Origin: a virus
Length of the DNA stretch: 64,000 nucleotides
Reading direction: 5' to 3' (one strand)
IMG/VR virus record: IMGVR_UViG_3300032214_000715
Coordinates: 62,001-126,000 of that record
A model generated the notes under the pieces. That model did no database searches, was not told where the DNA came from, and saw only the letters and a list, made by a program, of their open reading frames with translations. How positions within the stretch are numbered: the stretch's first letter is position 1; the number at the start of each line of letters is the position of its first letter. The position numbers and the translations under genes are program-made. This document shows positions 54,578 through 63,781 of this stretch, piece after piece.

Positions 54578-55219
54578 TTAACTACCTATTCCGCTTACGT
54601 TTGTGCCAATGGTTCGTCCAACCGCGGCACCAATGCCATAAGCAGGACCATCGCCATCCAATGGAGTTTGTGTCGCGTTATCAAAACGAATACTTAGTGT
54701 AATAGTTACAGGCTCGTTTGTACCGTAATTTAAGCTATTGTAATTAGCACTGGAAATATAGCATCCATAAAGTTCCCAACTCTCTAGAATATTAGGGGTT
54801 GCTACACCGCGAGCACCATCAAGTACTTGGCACACCAATTTGAATTTATAATCGCTGCCACTTGCCGCACTAGCTTGTTCCTGGAAGTCAAATTGCTTTT
54901 GAATTTGTTCTCCAACTCGTTTTGCCACTTCACCAGTAGCGTCATCACGTAGATTAACAGTAACTGCTTGCCAGGTTGGTTTACCAGCTAGATAAACTCT
55001 GCTGTTGTAGAGTTCAATTGGAATTTCTCCAAATTCTACGTTAGGACGAGTAAAGTCAATTACTTGCTTAGTTAATTCAGTCGTGGGCTTGCTAACTCCA
55101 AAATTTTCAAACAATATACGAAATCTATATTGTAATTTTGGCATCAATAAACCTTGAGCATCTCCAGTTCCATCACTGCTTACTGGTACCGTCATTCTTG
55201 CTATTGAGCTAAAAGCCAT
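54578..55219 (-). CDS. gp19: Tail tube protein (gp19-like)
   Basis: The start MAFSSIARMTVPVSS at 55219 follows aaggaga and a late promoter; a longer reading starts before the promoter and is rejected. The 213-residue protein has LQYRFRILFENFGVSK, IELYNSRVYLAGKPTWQAVT, and SWELYGCYISSANYNSLNYG, as expected for gp19, which polymerises into the inner tube. Confidence 0.9.
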   Translation of the reverse strand: MAFSSIARMTVPVSSDGTGDAQGLLMPKLQYRFRILFENFGVSKPTTELTKQVIDFTRPNVEFGEIPIELYNSRVYLAGKPTWQAVTVNLRDDATGEVAKRVGEQIQKQFDFQEQASAASGSDYKFKLVCQVLDGARGVATPNILESWELYGCYISSANYNSLNYGTNEPVTITLSIRFDNATQTPLDGDGPAYGIGAAVGRTIGTNVSGIGS

Positions 55220-55239
55220 AGTTTGTATCTCCTTAATGT

Positions 55240-55246
55240 TATTTAT
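55240..55246 (-). promoter_or_regulatory. T4-type late promoter for gp19
   Basis: ATAAATA just after the hairpin that follows the sheath gene. Confidence 0.65.
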
Positions 55247-55247
55247 C

Positions 55248-55273
55248 TTGGTCAGGAATTGCTTCCTGACCAA
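55248..55273 (-). terminator. Hairpin between sheath and tube genes
   Basis: GGTCAGGAA-GCAA-TTCCTGACC, 9 bp, without a long T run. It may slow or process the sheath transcript. Confidence 0.6.
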
Positions 55274-55277
55274 TTAA

Positions 55278-58200
55278 TTATGCTCCGCCTATCTCTCCAG
55301 TGTTGAGCAGACGAACCGGAACGTAGATGAATTCAACTGCCTTAGCTGGCTCAATTGCTATATCAATCCACAATTCATTTCTATCTATGCGTGCGGGAGT
55401 ATTATTACTCTCATCACATACCACTACGTAGTCATAGATTCCTCGTTTAGACAATATGTCGGCCATTAATGTCTGTACTACGCCGCGTGCTTCGTTACGA
55501 GTGATAGTATCATTCGGCTCAAATATAAACGGACGTAATGCTCGCTGTAACTGATAACGAATATAGCACACTAATCTAGCCACGTTTGTTCTATCAAGTG
55601 AACTTTGACTATCAAAGCTGTTTTTATTACCGTAGTTTAATATTCCTAGATTGGTGAAATAAGAAATTGGGTTGATAAAGTTTGTATATTCAATATCACG
55701 TAGAGCAACACGATTCTTTGTTACCGTAAACTCACCTGTAGCGGCATCAATATAACCGATGTTACTTGCGTTATCAACTATACCACGACGCTGACCAGCG
55801 GGCGCAAACCAAGGATAAGCAACATTATCGCTGTAAATCATAGTACGTAGTATCATATGACTAGCAGGAACAGTTACTTCAGCCCCAGTTAAGTCGGTTG
55901 TGATTCCACTTGGGTAGTATAGACCCATATAAGTGTTACGAGTTACTAGACCGTCTTCGCCTGTGCCACTAGCGTTAGAGGCGTTTGTAGCCCAGTTGAC
56001 TATTGCGTTGGCATCAGCGGGTAATCTTAATGGAGTGTCGCCTATTACATAAGCAGTTTGTCCACGATCATTATTTAATGTTACCATATCTGGCTGTAGC
56101 TCAGGGTATCCGCAAGCAGCTATTAGATTAATAAATGTGTCTTCTTCACGTATTTGTGTGTTAACATTTATTGCGTTCTTTAGCGCTTGTACTACCATAT
56201 GTCTTTGCGCCTTACGACCCATATATGGAGATCCATTATTTTTCAATCCACTTACCGACACCCAAGTATTTCGTTGAGCTGGAATTGTTCCAGAAAAATC
56301 AGCACTATTAAAGTAGTTAGTGCGATATTCCTTTACATTGTATCCACTACGACGAGTGTTAAACAGTAGTGTTCCACGTGGGTATAGTGTTGGATCTGGA
56401 GCGTCCAAGTCTACGTAGTCACTTAATAATAGACCAGCGATTGACGGGAAGGCACTAGTAACTGGATCTGTGCTTCCGTTAGAAGCCCAACGTGCGTCCG
56501 CGAATACTACACCGTTTTCGCTTGTTTGATCGGTGTTATCAATACGAACCCATTGATTTACTTGACCAACTGCTTGCCAGCGATTTATTACAGGATAATT
56601 TTCCAAATCACTAGTATCAATCCATAAATCTCCAAATTGTAATGGCAGACCAGCGGAATTTGTGGTCGGAGCAATCGGAGAAATAAGCGGACCGCTAGTA
56701 TCAGTTTGTGGAGTGCCAGTTGATTTTGGAAGTCCGTTAGCTGCGTAAGCAACGTTACGATATCCGCGCCACTGTCCGCCAACGTTAGTCATGATATCAA
56801 CTTGATTTACGCTACTGTAATACCACTGAGTTCCATTTAGTGGGTATTGAGTAGGAACTATTTCGTTAGGGATATAAGCTACTATTCTCCAATCACTTAG
56901 TTGTACCGTATACTGTGGAGTTGCGAATCCGCTTAGCCATCTTACTTGTTCAATACCACCGTCATCATCAACCGCAGTAACTTCTATTTGATATGAACCG
57001 TTTAGTGGGGAGGCTTCAGTAATAGTAAGAGCGGCACCGACTACGTATCCGTCTCCAGGGGCTGTTACTGTAAAAGAGGGTATATATCCAGTAGTTTGTA
57101 CTTGAAATAGTGCCTCGCCTGAATTTACCTCTATGTCGGAGTATGTAACAGTCTTATAAGGACCCCATTTTGCGCCCGGAGTAACTTCGCTTACAAAACC
57201 AAGCTGAGTTAGTAAAGAGCTTTGCCCGTCAAGTATAATAACTCCACCCTCGGTATGCTCTAGCACAATTGCTCCAGCAGTAGATACAGATGCCTTTGTG
57301 TAATCAATATTGGCAGCAGTCCAAGCGGCCACAAAAGCACTAGCATCTTGTGTTGCTGGACTACTTGGCATAACTATTTCGTATTCATCACTTAGTGCGT
57401 TGCTACTTGGAAAGCTAACTCTAACCTTAAGAGTTGCACCCGCTGATATTGCGGGACTAGCTACTGTGCCGACAAACAGTGATGAGCCGCTTGAGAATCT
57501 GCGATACACTTGAAGTGGTCCTACAAAGTTGGTAGGATTAGTGTTGTACTGAGCGTAAAGTGAACCCTCTGTAATATTTCTTCCACCAGAACTGTCTAAT
57601 GTACTGTTAATAGTCCAATCGTTAGTACTCATCGGAGCGGATACTGATACGAATGACCCTAATGCCGCACTGTATTGATTGAATACTAGATTTGTTCCGG
57701 CATTGGCTGAGTTGGTTTTAATCCAAACACTGCCTGTTGGGCGAGGCTGACTGTCCGAACTTCTCCATAGTGGTTGTTGAGCGTTAGTTCCAAATAGCAC
57801 CTGTGGTGAATTGTAAGTGCCGCTTCCAATTCCTATTTCTGTAAGAACAGTATTTGAACCAACAGGAGCAATTATTATGGCTTGATCCACTTCACTGTAA
57901 ATCTCCAATCTTCCACCAACAGCAGCAGCAGAAACAAATGGAACGTTTGCCTCTTCAATCAAGTCAACAAGTTCACCTAGTGTGTTAGCTGGAGCAGCTG
58001 GAATAGTAATGGTGGTACCATTTATAGAGAACGCAGCTCCAGCTGTTAATGAAGTCACTACCTGTGATCCTTGAATGGTAGGCCAATTATTTCTCCACTC
58101 GGAACCACCTACGGAAACCCACTGATTATTTTTTGCTTTATACCAGTATGTGTGATATGTGTCTGGATTATCAGCTAGTGTAAGATTAGCTGTATTGGTC

Positions 58201-58778
58201 TTCATAGAAATAGCGTAGTCACCAATATTTCCAATAGCAGAAGATGGGCGACCAGATGGGGCATCAGCCATATCACTAGTTTCCATTACAATTAGTGGAG
58301 TCTTGTTAATGAAGTTTCCAGTTACCTGATCAAATTCAAAAATTCCCCAAGTAGTATTTGTTGTATCTAGCCAGTATGTTCCGTCGCTTACGTCAGCCGC
58401 GGGTCTGGTAGTTCTACCCACTAATGATGCCAAATCAATATCGGCACGTAGCACATAGCATAAATTGGTAAGACCCAATACGCTATAGGCGGCCATTAAA
58501 CCGTATTCATTTAACTCATAACCTTGAATGGGTGTACCATTTGTGGTCTTGTAAAAGAATGGATTTCCAAATAGAGTAGTCAAGTCTCGCTGACTAGTTA
58601 CTCTGTATAACTTGTTGGCATTAGCAGCAATAGTGCCAGTCGCTACTCCCGTTCCCGCCGCATTTGATTTATTTTGAGCAGTTGCTAAAACAATAAGAGG
58701 AACTGATGCCGGTGCTGCCGGTAAATATTGACTCTCGTCAACTATGCTTACTTGTACGCCTGGACTGTTTAGTGCCAT
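55278..58778 (-). CDS. gp18: Contractile tail sheath protein (gp18-like), 1166 aa
   Basis: The N-terminus (ALNSPGVQVSIVDESQYLPA) and C-terminus (SKRGIYDYVVVCDESNNTPA; IDIAIEPAKAVEFIYVPVRL) are typical of T4-like sheath proteins. At 1166 residues it is far longer than T4 gp18 (659). The middle has inserted, partly repeated domains (PTGSVWIKTNSANAG; PLQFGDLWIDTSD) which probably sit on the outside of the tail. Confidence 0.93.
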   Translation of the reverse strand: MALNSPGVQVSIVDESQYLPAAPASVPLIVLATAQNKSNAAGTGVATGTIAANANKLYRVTSQRDLTTLFGNPFFYKTTNGTPIQGYELNEYGLMAAYSVLGLTNLCYVLRADIDLASLVGRTTRPAADVSDGTYWLDTTNTTWGIFEFDQVTGNFINKTPLIVMETSDMADAPSGRPSSAIGNIGDYAISMKTNTANLTLADNPDTYHTYWYKAKNNQWVSVGGSEWRNNWPTIQGSQVVTSLTAGAAFSINGTTITIPAAPANTLGELVDLIEEANVPFVSAAAVGGRLEIYSEVDQAIIIAPVGSNTVLTEIGIGSGTYNSPQVLFGTNAQQPLWRSSDSQPRPTGSVWIKTNSANAGTNLVFNQYSAALGSFVSVSAPMSTNDWTINSTLDSSGGRNITEGSLYAQYNTNPTNFVGPLQVYRRFSSGSSLFVGTVASPAISAGATLKVRVSFPSSNALSDEYEIVMPSSPATQDASAFVAAWTAANIDYTKASVSTAGAIVLEHTEGGVIILDGQSSLLTQLGFVSEVTPGAKWGPYKTVTYSDIEVNSGEALFQVQTTGYIPSFTVTAPGDGYVVGAALTITEASPLNGSYQIEVTAVDDDGGIEQVRWLSGFATPQYTVQLSDWRIVAYIPNEIVPTQYPLNGTQWYYSSVNQVDIMTNVGGQWRGYRNVAYAANGLPKSTGTPQTDTSGPLISPIAPTTNSAGLPLQFGDLWIDTSDLENYPVINRWQAVGQVNQWVRIDNTDQTSENGVVFADARWASNGSTDPVTSAFPSIAGLLLSDYVDLDAPDPTLYPRGTLLFNTRRSGYNVKEYRTNYFNSADFSGTIPAQRNTWVSVSGLKNNGSPYMGRKAQRHMVVQALKNAINVNTQIREEDTFINLIAACGYPELQPDMVTLNNDRGQTAYVIGDTPLRLPADANAIVNWATNASNASGTGEDGLVTRNTYMGLYYPSGITTDLTGAEVTVPASHMILRTMIYSDNVAYPWFAPAGQRRGIVDNASNIGYIDAATGEFTVTKNRVALRDIEYTNFINPISYFTNLGILNYGNKNSFDSQSSLDRTNVARLVCYIRYQLQRALRPFIFEPNDTITRNEARGVVQTLMADILSKRGIYDYVVVCDESNNTPARIDRNELWIDIAIEPAKAVEFIYVPVRLLNTGEIGGA

Positions 58779-58837
58779 ATTATTTTCCTTTATCTAAATA
58801 ATTACTGTGATTATAGAATTTCTTTTATCACTAAATT

Positions 58838-58844
58838 TATTTAT
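58838..58844 (-). promoter_or_regulatory. T4-type late promoter for gp18
   Basis: ATAAATA about 60 bases before the ATG. Confidence 0.6.
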
Positions 58845-58907
58845 GATAAATTTCAAAAAAACGCTACTTAAAAACTCTTCGCAAAGAGTTGATATCTAAA
58901 TATAGAT

Positions 58908-59255
58908 ATGAGTAGACCAATATGCCCGGCATGTGGCAAGCACTATGTAGCCCCAAACTACTACAAGAACGAAGTAAGACACTATCGCAGTCGCTGTAGT
59001 ACTTGTATTAAAGGTAACAAAAGAATAAAAGAACCAGAGCCGCGATGGAAAATAAGCGGGTACAAGAAAAAAGCCACATGTGACTTATGTGGCTTCAAAG
59101 CAAGTTATAGTAGTCAAATTACTGTGTTTCACATAGATGGAAATCTCAATAATTCTGCGTTATCAAATCTACGTAGCGTGTGTTTATGCTGCGTAGAAGT
59201 TGTAAAACGTAAAAACGTTAACTGGATTCGTGGAGATTTAGAAGTAGATTTTTAA
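58908..59255 (+). CDS. HNH-type zinc-finger protein
   Basis: A plus-strand gene between gp18 and gp1. CPACGKHYVAPNYYKNEVRH, CSTCIKG, and then CDLCGFKASYSSQITVFHID, LNNSALSNLRSVCLCC match an HNH nuclease built on zinc-binding CxxC pairs (H-I-D...N...). The start codon lies in a hairpin (ATATCTA/TAGATAT), which may hide it. The 3' ends of this gene and gp1 overlap by 38 bases. Confidence 0.75.
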   Translation: MSRPICPACGKHYVAPNYYKNEVRHYRSRCSTCIKGNKRIKEPEPRWKISGYKKKATCDLCGFKASYSSQITVFHIDGNLNNSALSNLRSVCLCCVEVVKRKNVNWIRGDLEVDF

Positions 59256-59841
59256 CCGACTCATAAGTGAGCGCTAATGGTCCATTATTATCTATTACAC
59301 AATCATAATCCCATTCAATGCTGCTGTATTCACTAGCGTGTATGTTTTTGTACTTCTTAGCAAACTGAAGTGTACGACCAGTACGTTTGTACTCATCTAG
59401 CCACTCGGGATCATCACCGCGAACTACACGTGCGGTAATTCCACCAAGTCTCTTGACGCACTGTAGCTCATTGATAAACCGACAATCAGTGATTACAATA
59501 TTTTCGCTGGCAGATAGCAACTTACGTTCTAGACTGGCAATCCATATTTCACTGTGAAAGTTGTCTCGCATAATCTCAGTAGCATACTCCTGTAATACAA
59601 GACGAGGAGTTAAATTTGATATACTCAATCTCTCTGCCCACCAGATATCTACAGTTTCTCGCCAGGCACGAGATTTTAGTGTGCGACCTTCCAGTAGCTC
59701 GCGATCCCAACCAAAAATAACAGACACAGAATCTTTTACAGAATCGGCCCAACTAGCGCGAACAAAATTATGCTCGTTTACCAAATAGTCAGCAACTGAG
59801 TCCTTGCCCGAATTTATAAAACCACTAATACTAATTATCAT
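59218..59841 (-). CDS. gp1: Deoxynucleoside monophosphate kinase (gp1-like)
   Basis: ISISGFINSGKDSVADYLV is the P-loop. FVRASWADSVKDSVSVIFGW and LVLQEYATEIMRDNFHSEIW match T4 gp1, which phosphorylates dNMPs for DNA synthesis. It has its own sigma-70-like promoter (59848-59876), so it is probably made early even though it lies among late genes. Confidence 0.92.
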   Translation of the reverse strand: MIISISGFINSGKDSVADYLVNEHNFVRASWADSVKDSVSVIFGWDRELLEGRTLKSRAWRETVDIWWAERLSISNLTPRLVLQEYATEIMRDNFHSEIWIASLERKLLSASENIVITDCRFINELQCVKRLGGITARVVRGDDPEWLDEYKRTGRTLQFAKKYKNIHASEYSSIEWDYDCVIDNNGPLALTYESVKNLLLNLHESS

Positions 59842-59847
59842 CGTAGC

Positions 59848-59876
59848 AGTATAACTGCTAACTCACGAATAGTCAA
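59848..59876 (-). promoter_or_regulatory. Sigma-70-like promoter for gp1
   Basis: TTGACT, 17 bp, TATACT. Confidence 0.8.
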
Positions 59877-59883
59877 ACGTGAG

Positions 59884-60639
59884 TTATCCAATCACCCATG
59901 TAAGAGGGGCGCTGCCGTCAATGTATCGCTTCAAGTCTTCTAGCAAGTCTTCCTGCATCTTGGTGCCCTCGGCCTTCATAGCAGAACCGTTTAGACTAGT
60001 TCCACCACCAGGACCAACGATAGTACCAAATTTCTCACGTGCTTCGCCCATTATGATTTTACACTGCGCTACTGTCCAACTAGTAATCCAGTTGCCAGTT
60101 TGATAGTTTTGTAATAGAGTAATCTCGGGTTTAAGATTATCAGTCCATAGCAATAATTGCTCGCCGCTGCCCTTGAAAGTTCTAACAAAGTGTATTACTT
60201 TAGTAACTGGATTGAATGTGAAAATTACGTAGCCACCAAACATACGCGCTGCCAATTCAATGTACCCAGCATAGAAATCATAAGTAGCCAATCCACCAGC
60301 ATAGTTGTAGTTCAACAAGTATGTGTTTAATATGGCACTGCTGAATGGGTCAAAACTGCTAGAACTGGGACCAGTTTCTAAACCCACTGTTCTACGAAAT
60401 ACTTGTCTCACATTGATAACTTCATGTGGCAACGTGTAAGTATTTTGATCCTTCTCTATAGTTAACAGACTATAGGACTCTTCATAAGCATTTTGCGCTC
60501 GTTGTCTGTACGTAGCTATGGCATACTGATAAGCAGCCTCATAGTGTTCTGGGTCTAATTCCAAATCAATAATGTTTTTTCCTAAACGAAAGCCAACATT
60601 ATCAAATATCTTTTGTTTCATTTCTGCTAGATCGGCCAT
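59884..60639 (-). CDS. Neck/head-tail connector protein (gp13/gp14-like)
   Basis: The 251-residue protein starts with helices (DLELDPEHYEAAYQYAIATY) and has GGLATYDFYAGYIELAARMF and YVIFTFNPVTKVIHFVR. This is like the neck proteins of T4-like aquatic phages. T4 gp13 and gp14 close the head and join the tail. Which of the two it matches is uncertain. Late promoter at 60659-60665. Confidence 0.7.
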   Translation of the reverse strand: MADLAEMKQKIFDNVGFRLGKNIIDLELDPEHYEAAYQYAIATYRQRAQNAYEESYSLLTIEKDQNTYTLPHEVINVRQVFRRTVGLETGPSSSSFDPFSSAILNTYLLNYNYAGGLATYDFYAGYIELAARMFGGYVIFTFNPVTKVIHFVRTFKGSGEQLLLWTDNLKPEITLLQNYQTGNWITSWTVAQCKIIMGEAREKFGTIVGPGGGTSLNGSAMKAEGTKMQEDLLEDLKRYIDGSAPLTWVIG

Positions 60640-60658
60640 ATATTCACCTCTGTGAATA

Positions 60659-60665
60659 TATTTAT
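60659..60665 (-). promoter_or_regulatory. T4-type late promoter for the neck gene
   Basis: ATAAATA about 20 bases before the ATG, over the stop of the gene upstream. Confidence 0.6.
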
Positions 60666-61147
60666 GTTTTTGGCTCTATCGTAATAGAAATGGACGGAGA
60701 TTTGCCACTGTAAGTAGTAGGCTCTCCTACAATGTATTTGTTTTCATTACCACGTATCAATCTGTTTATTATTCTTTGATAGACGGGCAACATGCCGCTC
60801 TTATCAGTGACAATCAATCTGATTTTTTCACCGCGATCTAATTTGTCTTTATACAACTGAATAGCAGTAGTAAGATACTTGGTTGCTTTTGATGTGCTTG
60901 GTTGTGTGCCTACATCTTTTACTCTTGAACCGCTATAGTGTTTTCCTTTAACTACAGTAGTGTGATGTACTTCCCAATACCCATCTGGTTGTTTTAGTTC
61001 TACGAATATCTGTGATGAATCAGTACTACTTACATAAACATGTAGTTCTTCATCTATATTTTTATCAGCTAGCCATTTTTCTAGTCTTCGTGTGTACTCA
61101 TTAGATATTAATTCGTGTTGAGTATCAAATATTTCCAATATACGCAT
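60662..61147 (-). CDS. Hypothetical late protein, 161 aa
   Basis: An alpha/beta protein (RILEIFDTQHELISNEYTRR; YVSSTDSSQIFVELKQPDGY; TKYLTTAIQLYKDKLDRGEK). The ATG is exactly 5 bases after an ATAAATA box, suggesting a leaderless late message. No family recognised. Confidence 0.65.
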   Translation of the reverse strand: MRILEIFDTQHELISNEYTRRLEKWLADKNIDEELHVYVSSTDSSQIFVELKQPDGYWEVHHTTVVKGKHYSGSRVKDVGTQPSTSKATKYLTTAIQLYKDKLDRGEKIRLIVTDKSGMLPVYQRIINRLIRGNENKYIVGEPTTYSGKSPSISITIEPKT

Positions 61148-61152
61148 GCGTA

Positions 61153-61159
61153 TATTTAT
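61153..61159 (-). promoter_or_regulatory. T4-type late promoter
   Basis: ATAAATA, 5 bases from the ATG at 61147. Confidence 0.6.
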
Positions 61160-61160
61160 C

Positions 61161-61612
61161 AGTAATCAATAATTGTTTTGATTGAAACTTATTGTATGCA
61201 GCAGAATATGCGAGTAGATACATGCTACCCGCAAAATCGTATGCTCGTCACACGCGACGATGAATTATACAATTACGGTGGGGGATTGTCTATGTCTCAC
61301 CAATCTACTAGAGTAGAAAGTATCTATATTCGCTGTTATCGCCGGAACATTATTCATCGAGTAGTCCCAACCAGCCCACGCCCTCTATCGCTATTACTAT
61401 GACGCGGCACACTTTAAGGCGCATTACTGCGCTCACAACCATTACGACACAGAAAACGCTGCTGCCAGAGGGCAGCCGTTTGTGGCATCCTATTAGGGTA
61501 GTTCTGTGAAGCTGTCTGACCGGACAACTACCGTCCAATAAAAATTAACGGATTTTCGGCATACTTCCGGGTGATGCTAACCCATGCGGTCAATAATTAT
61601 TGATTGCTTGTT
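61161..61612 (-). ncRNA. Candidate large structured non-coding RNA
   Basis: No gene fits in this stretch. AATCAATAATT near 61163 and AATTATTGATT near 61592 form an 11-bp closing stem. Inside are GCTGCC-CTCT-GGCAGC, GGTAGTT...AACTACC, GCGC-AGTAAT-GCGC and CGTC...GACG hairpins. The flanking genes are on the minus strand, so that strand is chosen. I do not recognise a known RNA family. Confidence 0.5.
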
Positions 61613-61622
61613 ACGCTAATCA

Positions 61623-62060
61623 TTAGTTAGCTACAATACGATTTACTCTTACGTAAGTAGCATCAAAAATATCGGTCTTAACCACGCCGTAATCGTTCGC
61701 TTCATGACGAACGATATAATCGTTAGCGGTGGTGTAGTAGAGATTCTGTGGACCACTGCCCCAGTTAACTACTACATGCCCGTCGTGATCGGCTAGTTTA
61801 GCTAGCTTGACGATCTTTACTGGACGACATTCTCCATTACCCAAGTCTTCTTTTGTATTCTTAAAAGTTTCTGGGCTCACGATCCAACGTTCGTTCTTAA
61901 CTCCAGTAAGAATATAATCACCTACACCATACGGCACTGGATTTGGATTTTCAAGCGATACTAATGTTCCAGCTTCAGTTGCGATTTCATATCGCTCAAC
62001 ACGATCTTGCCTTTTATAACACTCAAAAGAATTTGAGTCAAACCACGATTCATCAATCAT
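61623..62060 (-). CDS. PGDYI-type conserved phage protein, 145 aa
   Basis: Contains VPYGVGDYILTGVKNERWIV and SPETFKNTKEDL, a pattern found in a widespread phage family (GDYIV-TG...W/YPI-P..F...Y) of unknown function. It lies 6 bases after the MazG-like gene. Confidence 0.7.
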   Translation of the reverse strand: MIDESWFDSNSFECYKRQDRVERYEIATEAGTLVSLENPNPVPYGVGDYILTGVKNERWIVSPETFKNTKEDLGNGECRPVKIVKLAKLADHDGHVVVNWGSGPQNLYYTTANDYIVRHEANDYGVVKTDIFDATYVRVNRIVAN

Positions 62061-62066
62061 TTTACT

Positions 62067-62432
62067 TTACTCCTTAACAAATAATTTAAGATTGGGTGGA
62101 GTCCAACCTTCGGGCTTTAATACTTTGCCGTCATCACGCTTACGAACTTTTCCGGTGACGCTATCAATCTTGGCAAAGTTTGTACGCATTACTTCATTCC
62201 ACGCACCATCTCCGTCTGCTCCAAGACTGTGAATAGCACCAGCAGTTACCACCATGATATCAATCAGTGCGTCTAAACACTCAACGCGATCACCGGCAGA
62301 ATTTGCTTCCCACAATTCATCTACTTCTTCAGCAATCAACTTTGTATAAAGATTGAATTGACTCTCATTAAACGTGCCCACTGATTGGTCACACGCCGAC
62401 ATAAATTTTTCTTGGTCTTTAAATACACTCAT
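62067..62432 (-). CDS. MazG-like nucleotide pyrophosphohydrolase
   Basis: The 121-residue protein has the all-alpha NTP pyrophosphatase pattern: LYTKLIAEEVDELWEANSAG (ExxE), then VECLDALIDIMVVTAGAIHS (DxxxD) and WNEVMRTNFAKID. It may clean up nucleotide pools or alarmones. Confidence 0.85.
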   Translation of the reverse strand: MSVFKDQEKFMSACDQSVGTFNESQFNLYTKLIAEEVDELWEANSAGDRVECLDALIDIMVVTAGAIHSLGADGDGAWNEVMRTNFAKIDSVTGKVRKRDDGKVLKPEGWTPPNLKLFVKE

Positions 62433-62466
62433 TTGGGTTCTTTCTTTGACTTAGTGTAGTACACTA

Positions 62467-63648
62467 TTAATTCGCTCGCAAGATGATTAGGTCATCATTG
62501 GTCCGACCCTTAACTTGTGCCTGCACTGCGTTGATTTCCTTGAACAGCTTACGAGCAGCCGGCTTACCTACACCAAGCAACTTCTTAAGTTGGTCCCCAG
62601 GCTTCCGAAGTGTCTTCATTCCACTTTGAGTAGAATCAAAGCCCACAATCGTAGTGCCCTTAACAGACAGAGTTCCAACATGCGAGTCGGCAATGTAGTA
62701 GTGAAGCTTACGCTTGGCACTATCGTATGCCCACACTTCAGTGGCACCAACAATCTTGCTAGGATGAATGCTAACCAAATCAATCTTGGCAGCGTCATCC
62801 TTAAATTGGCGCATGTACTTGATTTTGGAAACTTGCTTCTCAACGGGGACAGGCTTACGCTTGCGAACCGTTTTGGTTTGCTTCTTTACGCTTACATAGG
62901 ATCCAACTGCGGCCAACACCGAATCGCAAAACTTAATCATATTGCGAATGGCAATTTTTCCGTACTGAGCATGGCCTTCCTTAAGATCGGCGTCACTGCC
63001 CTGTTGTACTTCTTCCAGTTCAGCGCGACGACGCTTCCACACTTCAACAATAATGCTGGTGTGTTGAGGAAGAATGTTGCGCTCGGAAAGAATACCAACC
63101 ACGTTTACATCGGCGGGTTGAGGTTCGCCATTCAACAGATATGAGTCAAAAAGACCCTCAATGTCGCCAGCAGCTTCACGTGCCTTGTCGCGCATAATCT
63201 CCTGAACGTTTGGGCGAGTAGAAATCTTTTCTACTTCAGGCTCAACTTCTTCTTGCTTAGCGGTTTTAGTCAACAGAGCCTTGAGATGATCGCCGATGCG
63301 AGCCAATTCTTGTTCGGTTAGAACAAGACCGCGCATTCCCATACGAGCAATCCATCCAAGAGAAATGTTATATTCACGCTCGTGTACACCGCGCAGACGC
63401 TTGATATCAGCAGCAGTGACTCCGCGATGAGCAGCAAATTCCAGAATCAATTCTTTGCTCATCTTACGATCAAAAAAGCGAGAGTACCAGTTCAGTGATT
63501 GAACCAGAATTCCCTTGCGAGACTCAGTGTCAGGCTGCTCAAAAAATACTGGTTCGGAACCAGCAAACTTTGTATCAGCGTCACGAGGATTCAATTCGGG
63601 TGCGATAACAACGTCACCGACCACTGTATTGCGAGATTTGCGAGCCAT
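62467..63648 (-). CDS. Hypothetical early protein, 393 aa
   Basis: Driven by the promoter at 63674-63702. A helical N-terminal half (GILVQSLNWYSRFFDRKMSK), a lysine-rich linker (VSVKKQTKTVRKRKPVPVEK), and a compact C-terminal domain (AKRKLHYYIADSHVGTLSVK; LRKPGDQLKKLLGVG). The basic linker suggests nucleic acid binding. I do not recognise the family. Confidence 0.75.
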   Translation of the reverse strand: MARKSRNTVVGDVVIAPELNPRDADTKFAGSEPVFFEQPDTESRKGILVQSLNWYSRFFDRKMSKELILEFAAHRGVTAADIKRLRGVHEREYNISLGWIARMGMRGLVLTEQELARIGDHLKALLTKTAKQEEVEPEVEKISTRPNVQEIMRDKAREAAGDIEGLFDSYLLNGEPQPADVNVVGILSERNILPQHTSIIVEVWKRRRAELEEVQQGSDADLKEGHAQYGKIAIRNMIKFCDSVLAAVGSYVSVKKQTKTVRKRKPVPVEKQVSKIKYMRQFKDDAAKIDLVSIHPSKIVGATEVWAYDSAKRKLHYYIADSHVGTLSVKGTTIVGFDSTQSGMKTLRKPGDQLKKLLGVGKPAARKLFKEINAVQAQVKGRTNDDLIILRAN

Positions 63649-63673
63649 GTGTATTTCCTACTGAACAGACTAT

Positions 63674-63702
63674 AGTATAGCACTGTATTGATTTATTGTC
63701 AA
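63674..63702 (-). promoter_or_regulatory. Sigma-70-like promoter
   Basis: TTGACA, 17 bp, TATACT, before the 393-residue protein gene. Confidence 0.88.
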
Positions 63703-63770
63703 ATTTTTGGTTAATCAAAAATATCGTTTATTGGTGCTAACACAGACTCTATTTATTGTCAAGTTTTTTG

Positions 63771-63777
63771 ATAAATA
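63771..63777 (+). promoter_or_regulatory. T4-type late promoter (plus strand)
   Basis: ATAAATA, 4 bases before the ATG of the last gene. Confidence 0.6.
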
Positions 63778-63781
63778 CAAT

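Noticed and set aside
54578-55273. Longer start for the tail tube gene
   Set aside because: The longer start lies before the late promoter and the hairpin; the ATG at 55219 has a strong SD.
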